Source of the DNA: Leifsonia xyli
GTDB lineage: Bacteria > Actinomycetota > Actinomycetes > Actinomycetales > Microbacteriaceae
Direction of reading: 5' to 3'
DNA: 64,000 bases
NCBI GenBank assembly: GCA_003243275.1
Contig: QFQR01000006.1
Location: forward strand, 1 to 64,000
In this document: positions 36,169 through 46,859 of the stretch, piece by piece
How the letters are laid out: every line of letters begins with the position of its first letter
How positions within the stretch are numbered: position 1 is the stretch's first letter
Notes under the pieces: model-generated
What the model saw: the letters and a program-made list of their open reading frames with translations, nothing else
What the model was told of the DNA's origin: nothing
Databases searched by the model: none
Made by a program: the position numbers and the translations under genes

Positions 36169-37149
36169 TTAGCGGTTGCCCTTCGGGTCGAGCGCGTCGC
36201 GCAGCCCGTCGCCGAGCAGGTTGAACGCGACCACGAGCACGACGAGCACGATGATCGGGATGATGAAGTAGGTGAAGTCCGCGATCGGGTAGCGCACCGC
36301 ATCCTGCAGCACGTTGCCGAGGGTCGGGGTGGGTTGCTGCACCGAGACGCCCAGGTAGGCGAGTGCCGCTTCGGTCGAGATGTAGGCCGGGAGCATGAGG
36401 GTCGACTGCACGAGGATCGGCGCCCAGAGGATGGGGAGCACCTCGCGGAACCAACGGCGTGCGGGGCTCGCGCCGAGCAGCTTGGCGGCGTCGATGTACT
36501 CCCGCTCGCGGATGCTGAGCACCTGCCCGCGGATGACGCGGGCGACGCCGACCCAGCCGAAGACCGCGAGCACGAGCACGACGTAGAGCGCGCGCGCGAT
36601 GTCGCCCTCGGGAACCCCGAAGGTGCCGGTCAGGATGCCGATGACGGTCGTCGAGAGCGCCAGCAGCATGAGGGTCTGCGGGAAGGCGAGCGTCAGGTCG
36701 ATGAGGCGGCCGATCCCGGTGTCGATCCAGCCGCCGCTCATGCCGGCGATGATGCCGAGCACGATGCCGATGATCATCGAGAGCACGGCTGCGGCGAGGG
36801 CGATGAGCAGCGAGAAGGTCAGGCCGTACCAGACGCGGCTGAGGGTGTCGCGGCCGAGCCCGGGCTCGACGCCGAGCGGGTGCTGCCAGCTGATGCCGCC
36901 CCACGGGCCGATGGGCAGGCTGTCGGGGCCGATGAGGTGCTGGTTGTTGGTGTAGGGGTCGAGCACCCCTGCCGCCACCAGGATCGGGGCGAGGATCGCG
37001 AGGATGAGGTAGGCGAGCACGACGACCGCGGCGGTGACGGTCTTCTTGTCGGCGAGGAACCGGCCCCACGCGAGTCGACCGGGAGAGCGGTTGACAGGCG
37101 CGGCCGTGCGAGCGGTCGCCGCTGCCGGTTCGGAGGTTATGGTGCTCAT
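36169..37149 (-). CDS. peptide ABC transporter permease, OppC/DppC type
   Basis: Inner-membrane permease, 326 residues: N-terminal soluble part, first helix TAAVVVLAYLILAILAPILV, then PLGVEPGLGRDTLSRVWYG, and the EAA-type loop EYIDAAKLLGASPARRW. First gene of the minus-strand operon: OppC-type, binding protein, OppB-type, OppD, OppF, PH-domain protein. Starting with the C-type permease is unusual; B-type usually comes first. Confidence 0.93.
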   Translation of the reverse strand: MSTITSEPAAATARTAAPVNRSPGRLAWGRFLADKKTVTAAVVVLAYLILAILAPILVAAGVLDPYTNNQHLIGPDSLPIGPWGGISWQHPLGVEPGLGRDTLSRVWYGLTFSLLIALAAAVLSMIIGIVLGIIAGMSGGWIDTGIGRLIDLTLAFPQTLMLLALSTTVIGILTGTFGVPEGDIARALYVVLVLAVFGWVGVARVIRGQVLSIREREYIDAAKLLGASPARRWFREVLPILWAPILVQSTLMLPAYISTEAALAYLGVSVQQPTPTLGNVLQDAVRYPIADFTYFIIPIIVLVVLVVAFNLLGDGLRDALDPKGNR

Positions 37150-37369
37150 CCTGCGCTTTCGGTTTCGGTCGCCCGGGTGACTTACGTTAACTCTTCGTTC
37201 CCGTGAGTTACCAACCCACGCCAGAACTGTTACACAGCAGAAACTACTCTCGATGTTTGTTGCGCATGTTGCCAAGTCGCGCAGCTTTCTTGCGTGCGTC
37301 ACCTTTTTCGTGCGTGCTGGCGCGCGACAGCCTTCCGGATGCTCGGTGGAGCCGCACGCGAACCATTCG
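37150..37369. other. divergent promoter region between opp operon and second binding protein
   Basis: About 220 bases, AT-richer than surroundings (ACTTACGTTAACTCTTCG and CAGAAACTACTCTCG), expected to hold the opp promoter. No clear operator palindrome was found, so only the location is stated. Confidence 0.4.
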
Positions 37370-37375
37370 TAGGAT
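37370..37375 (+). promoter_or_regulatory. -10 box for the second binding-protein gene, probably leaderless
   Basis: TAGGAT, seven bases before the GTG at 37383; no Shine-Dalgarno sequence. Confidence 0.5.
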
Positions 37376-37382
37376 CGGTCAG

Positions 37383-39242
37383 GTGATTCTCCCGAGGCCG
37401 GTCGTGGGCGCCATCGCGGCGGTGCTCGTGGCGGCGCTCGCCCTGTCGGGGTGCACGCAGCAGGACCGCGTGGTGGCGGGCTCCCGCGTCACGGTCGCCG
37501 TCAGCGGCGCGCTCACCTCGCTCAACCCGAACAGCTCCTACGGGCGGGCCTCCACCCTCAACGCGGATGTCGCCTATCTCACGGGCAGCGCCTTCGCCTA
37601 CCCGGAGCCGGACTACGCGCTCGCCTCGGACACCAGCTTCGGCACGGCCGAGGTCACCGCGGAGGATCCGCTCACCGTGCGCTACACGATCGCCGACGGG
37701 GCCACCTGGTCGGACGGTGTGCCGGTGACCCCCGCCGACCTGCTGCTCGCCTGGGCCGCGAACTCGGGAGCGCTCGACACCCCCGACACCCCGCTCGCCC
37801 CCTACGTCGACGCCGGCACAGGACGCATGGGCACCCTGCCCGCAGGCGTCGTCGCCTTCGACGGCGCACGAGGGCGCGGTCTCGAGCTCGCAACCCAGAC
37901 GCCGCAACCGGGCGACGACGGGAAGTCGCTCTTCGTGCACTTCGACGAGTTCACCCCCGGCTGGCAGACGGCGCTCGCCCCGGGGCTCCCCGCGCACGTG
38001 GTGGCCGCGCGCGCGCTCGGGATGCCGTTGCGGGCCTCGGATGCCGACGCCGCATCCGACGCCGACCCGGACAAGGCCCGCGCCGCCCAGCGGGCGCTCG
38101 TCGCGGCGATCGAGGGAGCCGACACCGCGAAGCTCTCGGCGATCGCGAACGTCTGGAACAGCGGCTTCGACCTCACCGGCACCGCCCCCGACCCCGAACT
38201 GCTCGTGGCCACCGGGCCGTATCGGGTCACCGCGGTCGCCGACGGCTCGGTGACGCTCGGGGTGAACCCGCGGTATCGCGGATCGCGGGCACCTGCCGTC
38301 GAGACGATCGTGCTCGAGACCGTCGAGGATCCGGCCGAGCTCGTGCGACGCTTCGCGGCGGGCGAGCTCGACGTCGCCTCGCCCGCCCCGGATGCCGAGC
38401 TCGCGAGCACGCTCGCCGAGACACCCGGCGTCACCGTCACGGCCGGCACCGAGGCGACCTTCGAGCACCTCGACCTGCAGTTCACCGACTCCAAGAGCGC
38501 GCTGTTCGGCGACGCGCGCATCCGCCAGGCCTTCCTCAAGGTGGTGCCCCGGCAGCAGATCGTCACGGAACTCGTCGCACCCGTGCAGGCGGATGCCGCC
38601 GTGCTGGACTCCTTCGTGCTGCGCCCGGGAGCCGACGGCTACGAGCAATCCGTCGCCGACAACGGATCGGCCGCCTACCAGTCGACCGACGTCGACGGCG
38701 CGAGACGGCTGCTCGCCGAGGCGGGCGCGAACTCGCCAGAGGTGTGCATCCTCTACGACCCGGCCGACCCGCGTCGCGTCGCCGAGTTCGGCCTCATCCA
38801 GACCTCTGCCGCACGCGCCGGCTTCCGCGTCACCGACTGCTCCCGCGCCGACTGGCGCGACATGTTGGGCGTGCCAGGCGCCTACGACGCGGCGCTCTTC
38901 GCCTGGGACACGACGCGCCTCGGGCCCGCCGCGGTCGCCGCGGTGTTCCGCAGCGACTCGGCCGTCGCCAACCTCAACCACTACTCCGATCCCGCCGCCG
39001 ACGCGCTCATCGACCGGATCACGGGAACTGCCGACCCCGCGGCGCAGGCCACGGCGCTGCGGGAACTCGACACCACCCTGTGGTCCGACGCCTACGGGGT
39101 GCCGCTCTTCGCGCATCCGACCCTCACCGCGGTCTCGGATCGCGTGGCGGGCGTCACCCGCTCGCCGCTCGCCCGCGGCGTGCTCTGGGACGCCTGGGCG
39201 TGGACCCCCGCAACGCCCACCGCGAGCCCGGCGGCCGGCTGA
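37383..39242 (+). CDS. family 5 extracellular solute-binding lipoprotein
   Basis: 619-residue lipoprotein of the peptide-binding SBP_bac_5 family, anchored outside the membrane. GTG at 37383 gives a short signal peptide with lipobox LSGC (Cys24); longer in-frame starts would bury it. Landmarks: TVRYTIADGATWSDGVPVTPADLL and DARIRQAFLKVVPRQQI. It is divergent from the opp operon and has no permease of its own nearby, so it may feed the same transporter or sense peptides. Sequence similarity to the operon's own binding protein appears low. Confidence 0.88.
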   Translation: MILPRPVVGAIAAVLVAALALSGCTQQDRVVAGSRVTVAVSGALTSLNPNSSYGRASTLNADVAYLTGSAFAYPEPDYALASDTSFGTAEVTAEDPLTVRYTIADGATWSDGVPVTPADLLLAWAANSGALDTPDTPLAPYVDAGTGRMGTLPAGVVAFDGARGRGLELATQTPQPGDDGKSLFVHFDEFTPGWQTALAPGLPAHVVAARALGMPLRASDADAASDADPDKARAAQRALVAAIEGADTAKLSAIANVWNSGFDLTGTAPDPELLVATGPYRVTAVADGSVTLGVNPRYRGSRAPAVETIVLETVEDPAELVRRFAAGELDVASPAPDAELASTLAETPGVTVTAGTEATFEHLDLQFTDSKSALFGDARIRQAFLKVVPRQQIVTELVAPVQADAAVLDSFVLRPGADGYEQSVADNGSAAYQSTDVDGARRLLAEAGANSPEVCILYDPADPRRVAEFGLIQTSAARAGFRVTDCSRADWRDMLGVPGAYDAALFAWDTTRLGPAAVAAVFRSDSAVANLNHYSDPAADALIDRITGTADPAAQATALRELDTTLWSDAYGVPLFAHPTLTAVSDRVAGVTRSPLARGVLWDAWAWTPATPTASPAAG

Positions 39243-39308
39243 CCGGTAGACTGGACCGTCGCCACTCGGCGCCGTCGACTTCTCCCTCCAGCATCCCGAG
39301 GTTCTCGC

Positions 39309-41222
<1,914 letters not shown>

Positions 41223-41238
41223 CCGGAAGGCGAGCCCC

Positions 41239-41667
41239 ATGAACCGCACACGAGTCGTGACCCGAACGGTGGCGGCCGTGGCCGCAGCCGCCACCGCAGC
41301 CGCGCTCCTGGTCGGGTGCTCGCTCGTGCCGCAGGAGCTCCGCGACATCGCCGGCCAGCTGCCGACGACCCTGTCGGCCGCGATCCCGGACGACTTCCCC
41401 TCCGAGGTGCCGCTCGTCGACGGCACCGTCGTGGTGGCCACCAAGCCGACCACCGACTCCTGGGCGGTGACGATCGCCGTGCCCGACCAGGCGACCGCCG
41501 ACTCCGCCTCGACGCTCCTCACGGATGCCGGATTCACCGCGGTGCCGCTCGTCTCGGGCAGCTTCACCAACGGAACCTACGTCGTGGTGATCGCCTCCGC
41601 TTCCCTCGACATCGCGGGCGTGGGCCTGCAGTACCTCGTGACCTACGGGCCGACCTCCGGTCAGTGA
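41239..41667 (+). CDS. putative small lipoprotein
   Basis: 142-residue exported lipoprotein; signal peptide with Ala-rich core and lipobox LVGC (Cys27). The mature part is Val/Ser/Thr-rich and beta-like (DGTVVVATKPTTDSWAVTIAV), with no other cysteine. It starts 16 bases after typA, likely in the same transcript. Function unknown. Confidence 0.75.
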   Translation: MNRTRVVTRTVAAVAAAATAAALLVGCSLVPQELRDIAGQLPTTLSAAIPDDFPSEVPLVDGTVVVATKPTTDSWAVTIAVPDQATADSASTLLTDAGFTAVPLVSGSFTNGTYVVVIASASLDIAGVGLQYLVTYGPTSGQ

Positions 41668-41734
41668 CCTACGGCGCGCCCCGCGGCTGTGGGGATGCGC
41701 GTCACCGCCCGGTCGATCCGCGTTCACCCGCGGG

Positions 41735-42553
41735 GTGTCGAATCTCCCCGTGAGGCGCGCGCGGATCGTCGGGCTCGCGGCGGCGGTGCTCGGCATCGGC
41801 GCCGGTGCGCTCGTGACCGCCGCCGTACTGCGCAGACAGGCGGCGATCGCCCGGCGACGCATCGGCAAGCCGCACGGCGAGCTCGCGCCGGACTCCGATC
41901 GGGTCTGGCGCTCCAAGCTCGAGGGCAAGCCGCTGGATCTCGTGGTGCTCGGTGACTCGATCGCTGCCGGACTCGGCGCCGCCCGCCGCAAGGACACCCT
42001 GGGCGCCCGGCTCGCGAAAGGTCTCGCGCGGGTTCTTCGCCGGCCGGTACGGCTGCACACGATCGCGATCGTCGGGGCGGAGACGTCATTGCTGGCGCGG
42101 CAGCTCGACGCGCTGCCTCCGGGGCTGCGCCCCGAACTCGCGGTGGTGATCGTCGGCGGCAACGACGTGACCCACCGCATCCCGGTCTCGGAGTCGACGA
42201 CGCAGCTGCGCTCGGCCGTCGAACGGCTCCGGGATCTCGGTGCCGAGGTCGTGGTGGGAACCTGCCCCGACCTCGGGGCGCTGCGCCCGGTGCCGCAGCC
42301 GTTGCGCTCGATCGTCTCCCGATGGTCGCGCCAGCTGGGCGAAGCGCAGGAATCCGTTGCGCGCGCGGCCGGCGCGCATCCCGTCTCGCTGCGGCGCACC
42401 GTCGGCCCCTTCTTCGTCGCCGACCCCGACGAGATGTTCAGCCTCGACCGCTTCCATCCGAGCGCGCTCGGCTACCGCCGCACGGCCGACGCGATGCTGC
42501 CGGTCGCGCTCGCGGCACTGCGAGATCGCGAGACGCTACAGCGTTTGCCCTAG
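41735..42553 (+). CDS. SGNH/GDSL-family hydrolase
   Basis: 272-residue protein with one N-terminal membrane segment (IVGLAAAVLGIGAGALVTAAVL) and an SGNH esterase domain: GDSIAAG (Ser75), GGND (Gly/Asn oxyanion block) and DRFHPSALGY (Asp/His pair). It probably hydrolyses an ester or acetyl group at the membrane surface; substrate unknown. GTG at 41735 or 41750 are both possible starts. Its end overlaps the convergent efeB gene by four bases. Confidence 0.85.
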   Translation: MSNLPVRRARIVGLAAAVLGIGAGALVTAAVLRRQAAIARRRIGKPHGELAPDSDRVWRSKLEGKPLDLVVLGDSIAAGLGAARRKDTLGARLAKGLARVLRRPVRLHTIAIVGAETSLLARQLDALPPGLRPELAVVIVGGNDVTHRIPVSESTTQLRSAVERLRDLGAEVVVGTCPDLGALRPVPQPLRSIVSRWSRQLGEAQESVARAAGAHPVSLRRTVGPFFVADPDEMFSLDRFHPSALGYRRTADAMLPVALAALRDRETLQRLP

Positions 42554-43857
42554 CCGAACAGCGCGTCGCCGATCGAGCCGCCCTTCGCGACCCCCGGGGG
42601 GATCGCGAACACGGCCGAGCCGACGTGCCGCAGGTACTCGTTCATCAGGTCGCGGGCGAGCGAGTGCTGCACCGTCACGAAGTGCTCGGGGTCGTTCTGG
42701 AAGCTCAGGAAGAAGAGCCCCGCGTCGAGGCGCCCCAGCTCGTCGTTGCCGTCGACGAAGTTGTAGCCGCGCCGTAGCAGGCGGATGCCGTCGTTGAGGT
42801 CGGGGTGCGCGAGCCGCACGTGCGAGCGATCCGCGATCGCGGGCTTCCCCGCGGCGTTCGTGGCGGCGAGATCGGGCGCGGTGAACTCGGCCCCGCCCGA
42901 CATCGGCCCACCCTCGCCCTTGGTGCGTCCGATGATCGTCTCCTGCTCCGAGAGCTGCACGCGATCCCAGCTCTCGATGATCATGCGGATGCGACGCGCC
43001 ACGAGGTAGCTGCCGCCGACCATCCAGGCGGGACCCTCGGCATCCGAGACCCAGACGTGCTCGTCGACCGCGGAGCGCTCCTCGGCCTTCAGATTGGCCG
43101 TGCCGTCTTTGAAGCCGAACAGATTGCGCGGGGTCGCCTGGCTCGTCGAGGTCGAGGAGGTGCGCCCGAAGCCGAGCTGCGACCAGCGCAGGTTGGCGCG
43201 GCCGAAGGCGATCCTGCTCAGGTTGCGGATGGCGTGCACGGCCACCTGCGGATCGTCGGCGCAGGCCTGCACGCAGAGGTCGCCGCCGCTGAGCTCCGGC
43301 ACCAGTGCGTCTCCCGCGAACCGGGGCAGCGGCTGCAACGCAGGTGGTCGGCGGTCGGCGAGGCCGAAACGGTCGGCCCCCTCCGCCGTCTCGAACAGGG
43401 TCGGGCCGAAGCCGAAGGTGATCGTGAGCCCGGATGCGGGCAGCCCCAGCGCCTCGCCGGTGTCCTCCGGGGGTGCGTAGGGTGAGCCCCCCACGGCACC
43501 CGTCTCGCCGATCTCGAGCCCCTGGGTGATGCGGGCGGCGGCATCCGTCCAGTCCTGGAGCAGCGACACCAGGTCGTCGCGGGTCGCGGATGCCGCCAGA
43601 TCGAAGGTGGCGAAGTGCAGCCGGTCCTGGGCGGGCGTCGTGATGCCCGCCTGGTGGGCACCGTAGAAGTCGTAGCGGGTCGCGGTGCCCGCGCCGGATG
43701 CCGGCTCGCCCGCCCCGACGATCGCCGCGCCCGCCGCGAGGCCGGCGACCGCGCCCACGCCGCCCGCGGCCGCGAGGCCGAAGAGTCCCCGGCGGGACAG
43801 GCCGCGGCCCGGGTCGTCGTCGGACGACCCGGGCGCGGGAGAAGCGGATTCGGACAC
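42550..43857 (-). CDS. efeB: deferrochelatase/peroxidase EfeB (DyP-type)
   Basis: Heme-dependent DyP peroxidase of the EfeUOB iron system, 435 residues, exported by Tat: twin-arginine signal SRRGLFGLAAAGG. DyP motif GFKDGTAN (GxxDG), then DEHVWVSD and the proximal heme His in SHVRLAHPD. Third gene of efeU-efeO-efeB on the minus strand; starts (GTG) directly after the efeO stop. Confidence 0.95.
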   Translation of the reverse strand: MSESASPAPGSSDDDPGRGLSRRGLFGLAAAGGVGAVAGLAAGAAIVGAGEPASGAGTATRYDFYGAHQAGITTPAQDRLHFATFDLAASATRDDLVSLLQDWTDAAARITQGLEIGETGAVGGSPYAPPEDTGEALGLPASGLTITFGFGPTLFETAEGADRFGLADRRPPALQPLPRFAGDALVPELSGGDLCVQACADDPQVAVHAIRNLSRIAFGRANLRWSQLGFGRTSSTSTSQATPRNLFGFKDGTANLKAEERSAVDEHVWVSDAEGPAWMVGGSYLVARRIRMIIESWDRVQLSEQETIIGRTKGEGGPMSGGAEFTAPDLAATNAAGKPAIADRSHVRLAHPDLNDGIRLLRRGYNFVDGNDELGRLDAGLFFLSFQNDPEHFVTVQHSLARDLMNEYLRHVGSAVFAIPPGVAKGGSIGDALFG

Positions 43858-45078
43858 TCAGACTCCGAGGACGGTGCTGGTGAGCTGCGAGAGCGGCTCG
43901 GCGAGGGCGTTGACCGCGTCCGAGAGCTGCTTGCGCTGGGCATCGGTCAGCTGATCGTAGGGCGTGAAGCCCGCGTCGATCGACCCGTACTGCGCGAGCT
44001 CCTTCTGGAGCGCGGCGAACTGCGTGTCGATCTTGGTCACGAGGGCCTTGCCGGCCTCCGAGCCCTCGGCGAGCTTCTTGACGTTGCCGAAGGCGACCGA
44101 GGCGCCCTCGACGTTCGCGGCGAAGTCGGTGAGGTCGGTGTGCGACCACCAGTCCTCCTCGCCCGAGATCTTGCCGGTCGCGACCTCGTCGAGCAGGCCG
44201 ATGGAGCCGTTCGAGATGTCGGCGAGGCTCACCGTGAAGCCGGGGTCCGACACGAGGTCGAAGAGCTGCTGCACGTCGGCGACGAGCTCGTCGCCGTACT
44301 GCTTCCGCTCGGCCGTGGTCGACGGCTGCCAGTCGAGCCAGGCGCTCGTGCCGTCGGAGTTCAGGTCGTCGGCCGCGGGCACCCAGAGGTCCTTCTCGAT
44401 GCGGTGGAAGCCGACCCAGTCGAGGCCCTCGGCGAGCGCGTCGACCTCGCGGTAGTCGATCTTCGGGTCGAGATCGCCGAACGCCTCGGCGGTCGGCTCG
44501 ATGCGCTCGTAGGACACGCGCGCCGTGGAGTAGAGCGTGCGAGCGCTCGCGTCGTCGCCCGACTGGTAGGCGGCCACGAAGGCCTTCACCTGCGGCAGCA
44601 GCTCGCCCACCTGGGAGCGCACGTAGGAGATGTAGTTGGTGACGGCCTCCTTCTCGAGCGCCGCGCGGCTCTCGTCGACCGCGGCGGCCTCGCCCGTGAC
44701 CGTGAACTTCGCGAGCCCGATCGGGGCGCCCACGAGCTGGAACTTGCAGGCGGTGTAGTAGGTGCCGGGGTCGAGCTGGGCGACGTAGTCGACGCTCCCG
44801 CCCGGGGTCAGGTTCTCCTTCTCGCCCACGATCCGCAGCTGGTCCTCGGCGAGGATCTCGAACTCGTTGACGTCGGTGCCGCTGTTGGTCAACGAGAACG
44901 TGACCGCGCCTGCGGGGGCGGTGTCGGCCGAGACCGCGCATCCGGTGTCGGTGATGTCGACCGTGAGCGCGGTGGCGCCGGCCGGGGCGTTCGGCACGCA
45001 GCCGGCGAGTGCCAGCGCGGCGATGCCGAGCGCTGCCGTCGCGGCGAGCGGGGTGCGGGTGGTGGGACGGATGGGCAT
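43858..45078 (-). CDS. efeO: iron uptake lipoprotein EfeO
   Basis: Extracellular iron-binding component of EfeUOB, 406 residues: lipobox LAGC (Cys27), N-terminal cupredoxin-like domain (about 35-125, CKFQLVG block) and C-terminal M75 peptidase-like imelysin domain with HxxxE in GFHRIEKDLW. ATG at 45078 has GAGGAG before it. It delivers iron to EfeU. Confidence 0.95.
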   Translation of the reverse strand: MPIRPTTRTPLAATAALGIAALALAGCVPNAPAGATALTVDITDTGCAVSADTAPAGAVTFSLTNSGTDVNEFEILAEDQLRIVGEKENLTPGGSVDYVAQLDPGTYYTACKFQLVGAPIGLAKFTVTGEAAAVDESRAALEKEAVTNYISYVRSQVGELLPQVKAFVAAYQSGDDASARTLYSTARVSYERIEPTAEAFGDLDPKIDYREVDALAEGLDWVGFHRIEKDLWVPAADDLNSDGTSAWLDWQPSTTAERKQYGDELVADVQQLFDLVSDPGFTVSLADISNGSIGLLDEVATGKISGEEDWWSHTDLTDFAANVEGASVAFGNVKKLAEGSEAGKALVTKIDTQFAALQKELAQYGSIDAGFTPYDQLTDAQRKQLSDAVNALAEPLSQLTSTVLGV

Positions 45079-45143
45079 GGTTCTCCTCTGAGGTGGCGGG
45101 CTGTGCCGTGGTGCCTGGTGCCGTGCGTGCTGTGGCGCGACCG

Positions 45144-46028
45144 TCACGCGGTCGGTTCCGCCGCATCCGGGGCGCCGCGGGGGAGCACCGGGTCGGTCGT
45201 GCGGGGGCGGGTCGGCCCACGCAGACTGAGGCGGAGGAACACGATGCCCGTCACGACGATGTAGCCGAGCCACGCGATGACCTGAGCCCAGGTGGGCTCG
45301 GGGGTGAAGTTGAAGATGCCCGCGAGGAGCGCCGCGTACCACGAGGTCGCGGGGATGATCCCGGCGAGGCTGAACGCCGCGTCGCCTGAGCCCGGCAGCA
45401 CGCCCGCCTCCTGCAGCTCGCCCACGCCGTAGGAGAGCACACCGGCCGCCACCAGGATGAGGAACAGCCCGGTCCAGCGGAAGAACACGGCCAGATTGAT
45501 GCGCACGAAACCGCGGTAGATCAGATAGGAGATGACGACCGAGGCGAGGATGCCGAGCACCGCGCCGATCATGCCGAGCACCGGGTCTCCCGAGGACTTC
45601 GCCGCGGCCCACACGAAGAGCGCCGTCTCGACCCCTTCGCGACCGACGCTGACCACGCCGAGCAGCACGAGCCCCCAGCCGGCACCTCCCGCCGAGCGGG
45701 CGAGCGCGGTGTCGAGCTCGTGCTCGAGCTCACCGCGCAGCCCGCGGGCGTGCCGCAGCATCCAGAAGATCATCCAGGTGACGAGCCCGACCGCGAGGAT
45801 CGAGAGCGAGCCGCCGAGGATCTCCTGCGCCTGGAAGCTCAGACCGTAGGGGCCCCAGGTGAGGATCGCGCCGACGCCGAGCGAGAAGGCGATCGCGATC
45901 CCGATCCCGATCCACAGCCGCGGGATGAGCTCGTCGCGCCCGAGCTTCTTGAGGTAGGCGACGAGGATGCCGACGACGAGGCCGGCCTCGAGGCCTTCGC
46001 GGAGACCGATCAGCAGGTTGGCGAGCAC
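45144..46028 (-). CDS. efeU: ferrous/ferric iron permease EfeU
   Basis: Integral-membrane iron permease of the FTR1 family, 294 residues, about seven helices, with two RExxE motifs: REGLE at residues 10-14 and REGVE in the middle. GTG at 46028. First gene of the operon, 20 bases downstream of an IdeR/DtxR-type box. Confidence 0.95.
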   Translation of the reverse strand: MLANLLIGLREGLEAGLVVGILVAYLKKLGRDELIPRLWIGIGIAIAFSLGVGAILTWGPYGLSFQAQEILGGSLSILAVGLVTWMIFWMLRHARGLRGELEHELDTALARSAGGAGWGLVLLGVVSVGREGVETALFVWAAAKSSGDPVLGMIGAVLGILASVVISYLIYRGFVRINLAVFFRWTGLFLILVAAGVLSYGVGELQEAGVLPGSGDAAFSLAGIIPATSWYAALLAGIFNFTPEPTWAQVIAWLGYIVVTGIVFLRLSLRGPTRPRTTDPVLPRGAPDAAEPTA

Positions 46029-46047
46029 GGCGACTTTCTGGGTGGGA

Positions 46048-46066
46048 TTAGGTAAGGCGACCCTTA
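46048..46066. promoter_or_regulatory. candidate IdeR/DtxR iron box before efeU
   Basis: TTAGGTAAGGCGACCCTTA matches about 15 of 19 positions of the IdeR/DtxR consensus and is palindromic (TTAGGTAAGG with CCTTACC). It lies 20 bases upstream of efeU, so iron-loaded regulator would repress iron uptake. The regulator gene is not in the window. Confidence 0.8.
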
Positions 46067-46136
46067 CCGAGCAGCGAGCCTACGCCCGCGGCATCGCGAT
46101 TGTCCACTCGGAGAAACTGTTCCCCGCTCGGGCGCG

Positions 46137-46142
46137 TATCGT
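46137..46142 (+). promoter_or_regulatory. -10 box for the 46149 gene, probably leaderless
   Basis: TATCGT, six bases before the GTG at 46149; no Shine-Dalgarno sequence. Confidence 0.5.
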
Positions 46143-46148
46143 GGCCGC

Positions 46149-46514
46149 GTGCAGCTTCTCGCCCGCCTCGGAATCGCCCTCGTCGCGGCCGCCATCGGTG
46201 CCATCCTCGGCACCATCCTGACCTTCGCCCACGCGGAGCAACCCCCGCTGCTGCTCATCGCCGGACTCCTCGTCGTCGCCGCCTACGTGCTCGGCGCGCG
46301 GCTCGCCCTCGGCGACGCGATCGCGACCGCGGCGGCCGCACTCGGGCCCGTCGGCGCACTCCTCGTGCTCACCCTCGCGCCGGGTGACGAGATCGTCATC
46401 GTGGCCGACGACGCACTCGGGACGGCCTGGGCCATCGGGGTGCCGGTCGCCGCCCTCGCCGCCGTGATCTGCCCGCTCCCTCGGCGGACGGGGGAGGCCT
46501 CCGAGTCGTCTTAG
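46149..46514 (+). CDS. small membrane protein, possibly DUF6113
   Basis: 121-residue membrane protein with about four hydrophobic segments separated by short loops. Position directly upstream of fdxA and dapC matches the DUF6113 family of actinobacteria; function unknown. Its end coincides with the fdxA promoter. Confidence 0.7.
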   Translation: MQLLARLGIALVAAAIGAILGTILTFAHAEQPPLLLIAGLLVVAAYVLGARLALGDAIATAAAALGPVGALLVLTLAPGDEIVIVADDALGTAWAIGVPVAALAAVICPLPRRTGEASESS

Positions 46515-46517
46515 GAT
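46512..46517 (+). promoter_or_regulatory. -10 box for fdxA, probably leaderless
   Basis: TAGGAT spans the stop codon of the preceding gene and lies six bases before the GTG of fdxA. Confidence 0.55.
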
Positions 46518-46523
46518 GGACTC

Positions 46524-46844
46524 GTGACCTACGTCATCGCCCTTCCCTGCGTGGATGTCAAAGACCGCGCCTGCATCGACGAATGCCCTGTCGACTGCAT
46601 CTACGAGGGCGACCGGATGCTCTACATCCACCCCGACGAGTGCGTCGACTGTGGTGCCTGCGAGCCGGTCTGCCCCGTCGAGGCCATCTACTACGAAGAC
46701 GACCTGCCCGAGCAATGGGCCGACTACTACAAGGCCAACGTCGAGTTCTTCGAAGAGATCGGATCGCCCGGCGGTGCGGCGAAGGTCGGCGTGATCGCCG
46801 GCGACCACCCGATCGTGGCCGCGCTCCCGCCCCAGGGCGAATGA
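46524..46844 (+). CDS. fdxA: seven-iron ferredoxin
   Basis: Cytosolic electron carrier with one [3Fe-4S] and one [4Fe-4S] cluster, 106 residues. Cys spacing matches Azotobacter ferredoxin I: Cys9, Cys17 and Cys50 for the 3Fe cluster; Cys21, Cys40, Cys43 and Cys46 for the 4Fe cluster; Cys25 left over. Typical actinobacterial location between a membrane protein gene and dapC. Confidence 0.97.
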   Translation: MTYVIALPCVDVKDRACIDECPVDCIYEGDRMLYIHPDECVDCGACEPVCPVEAIYYEDDLPEQWADYYKANVEFFEEIGSPGGAAKVGVIAGDHPIVAALPPQGE

Positions 46845-46859
46845 TGCGGGTTCAGTGAC

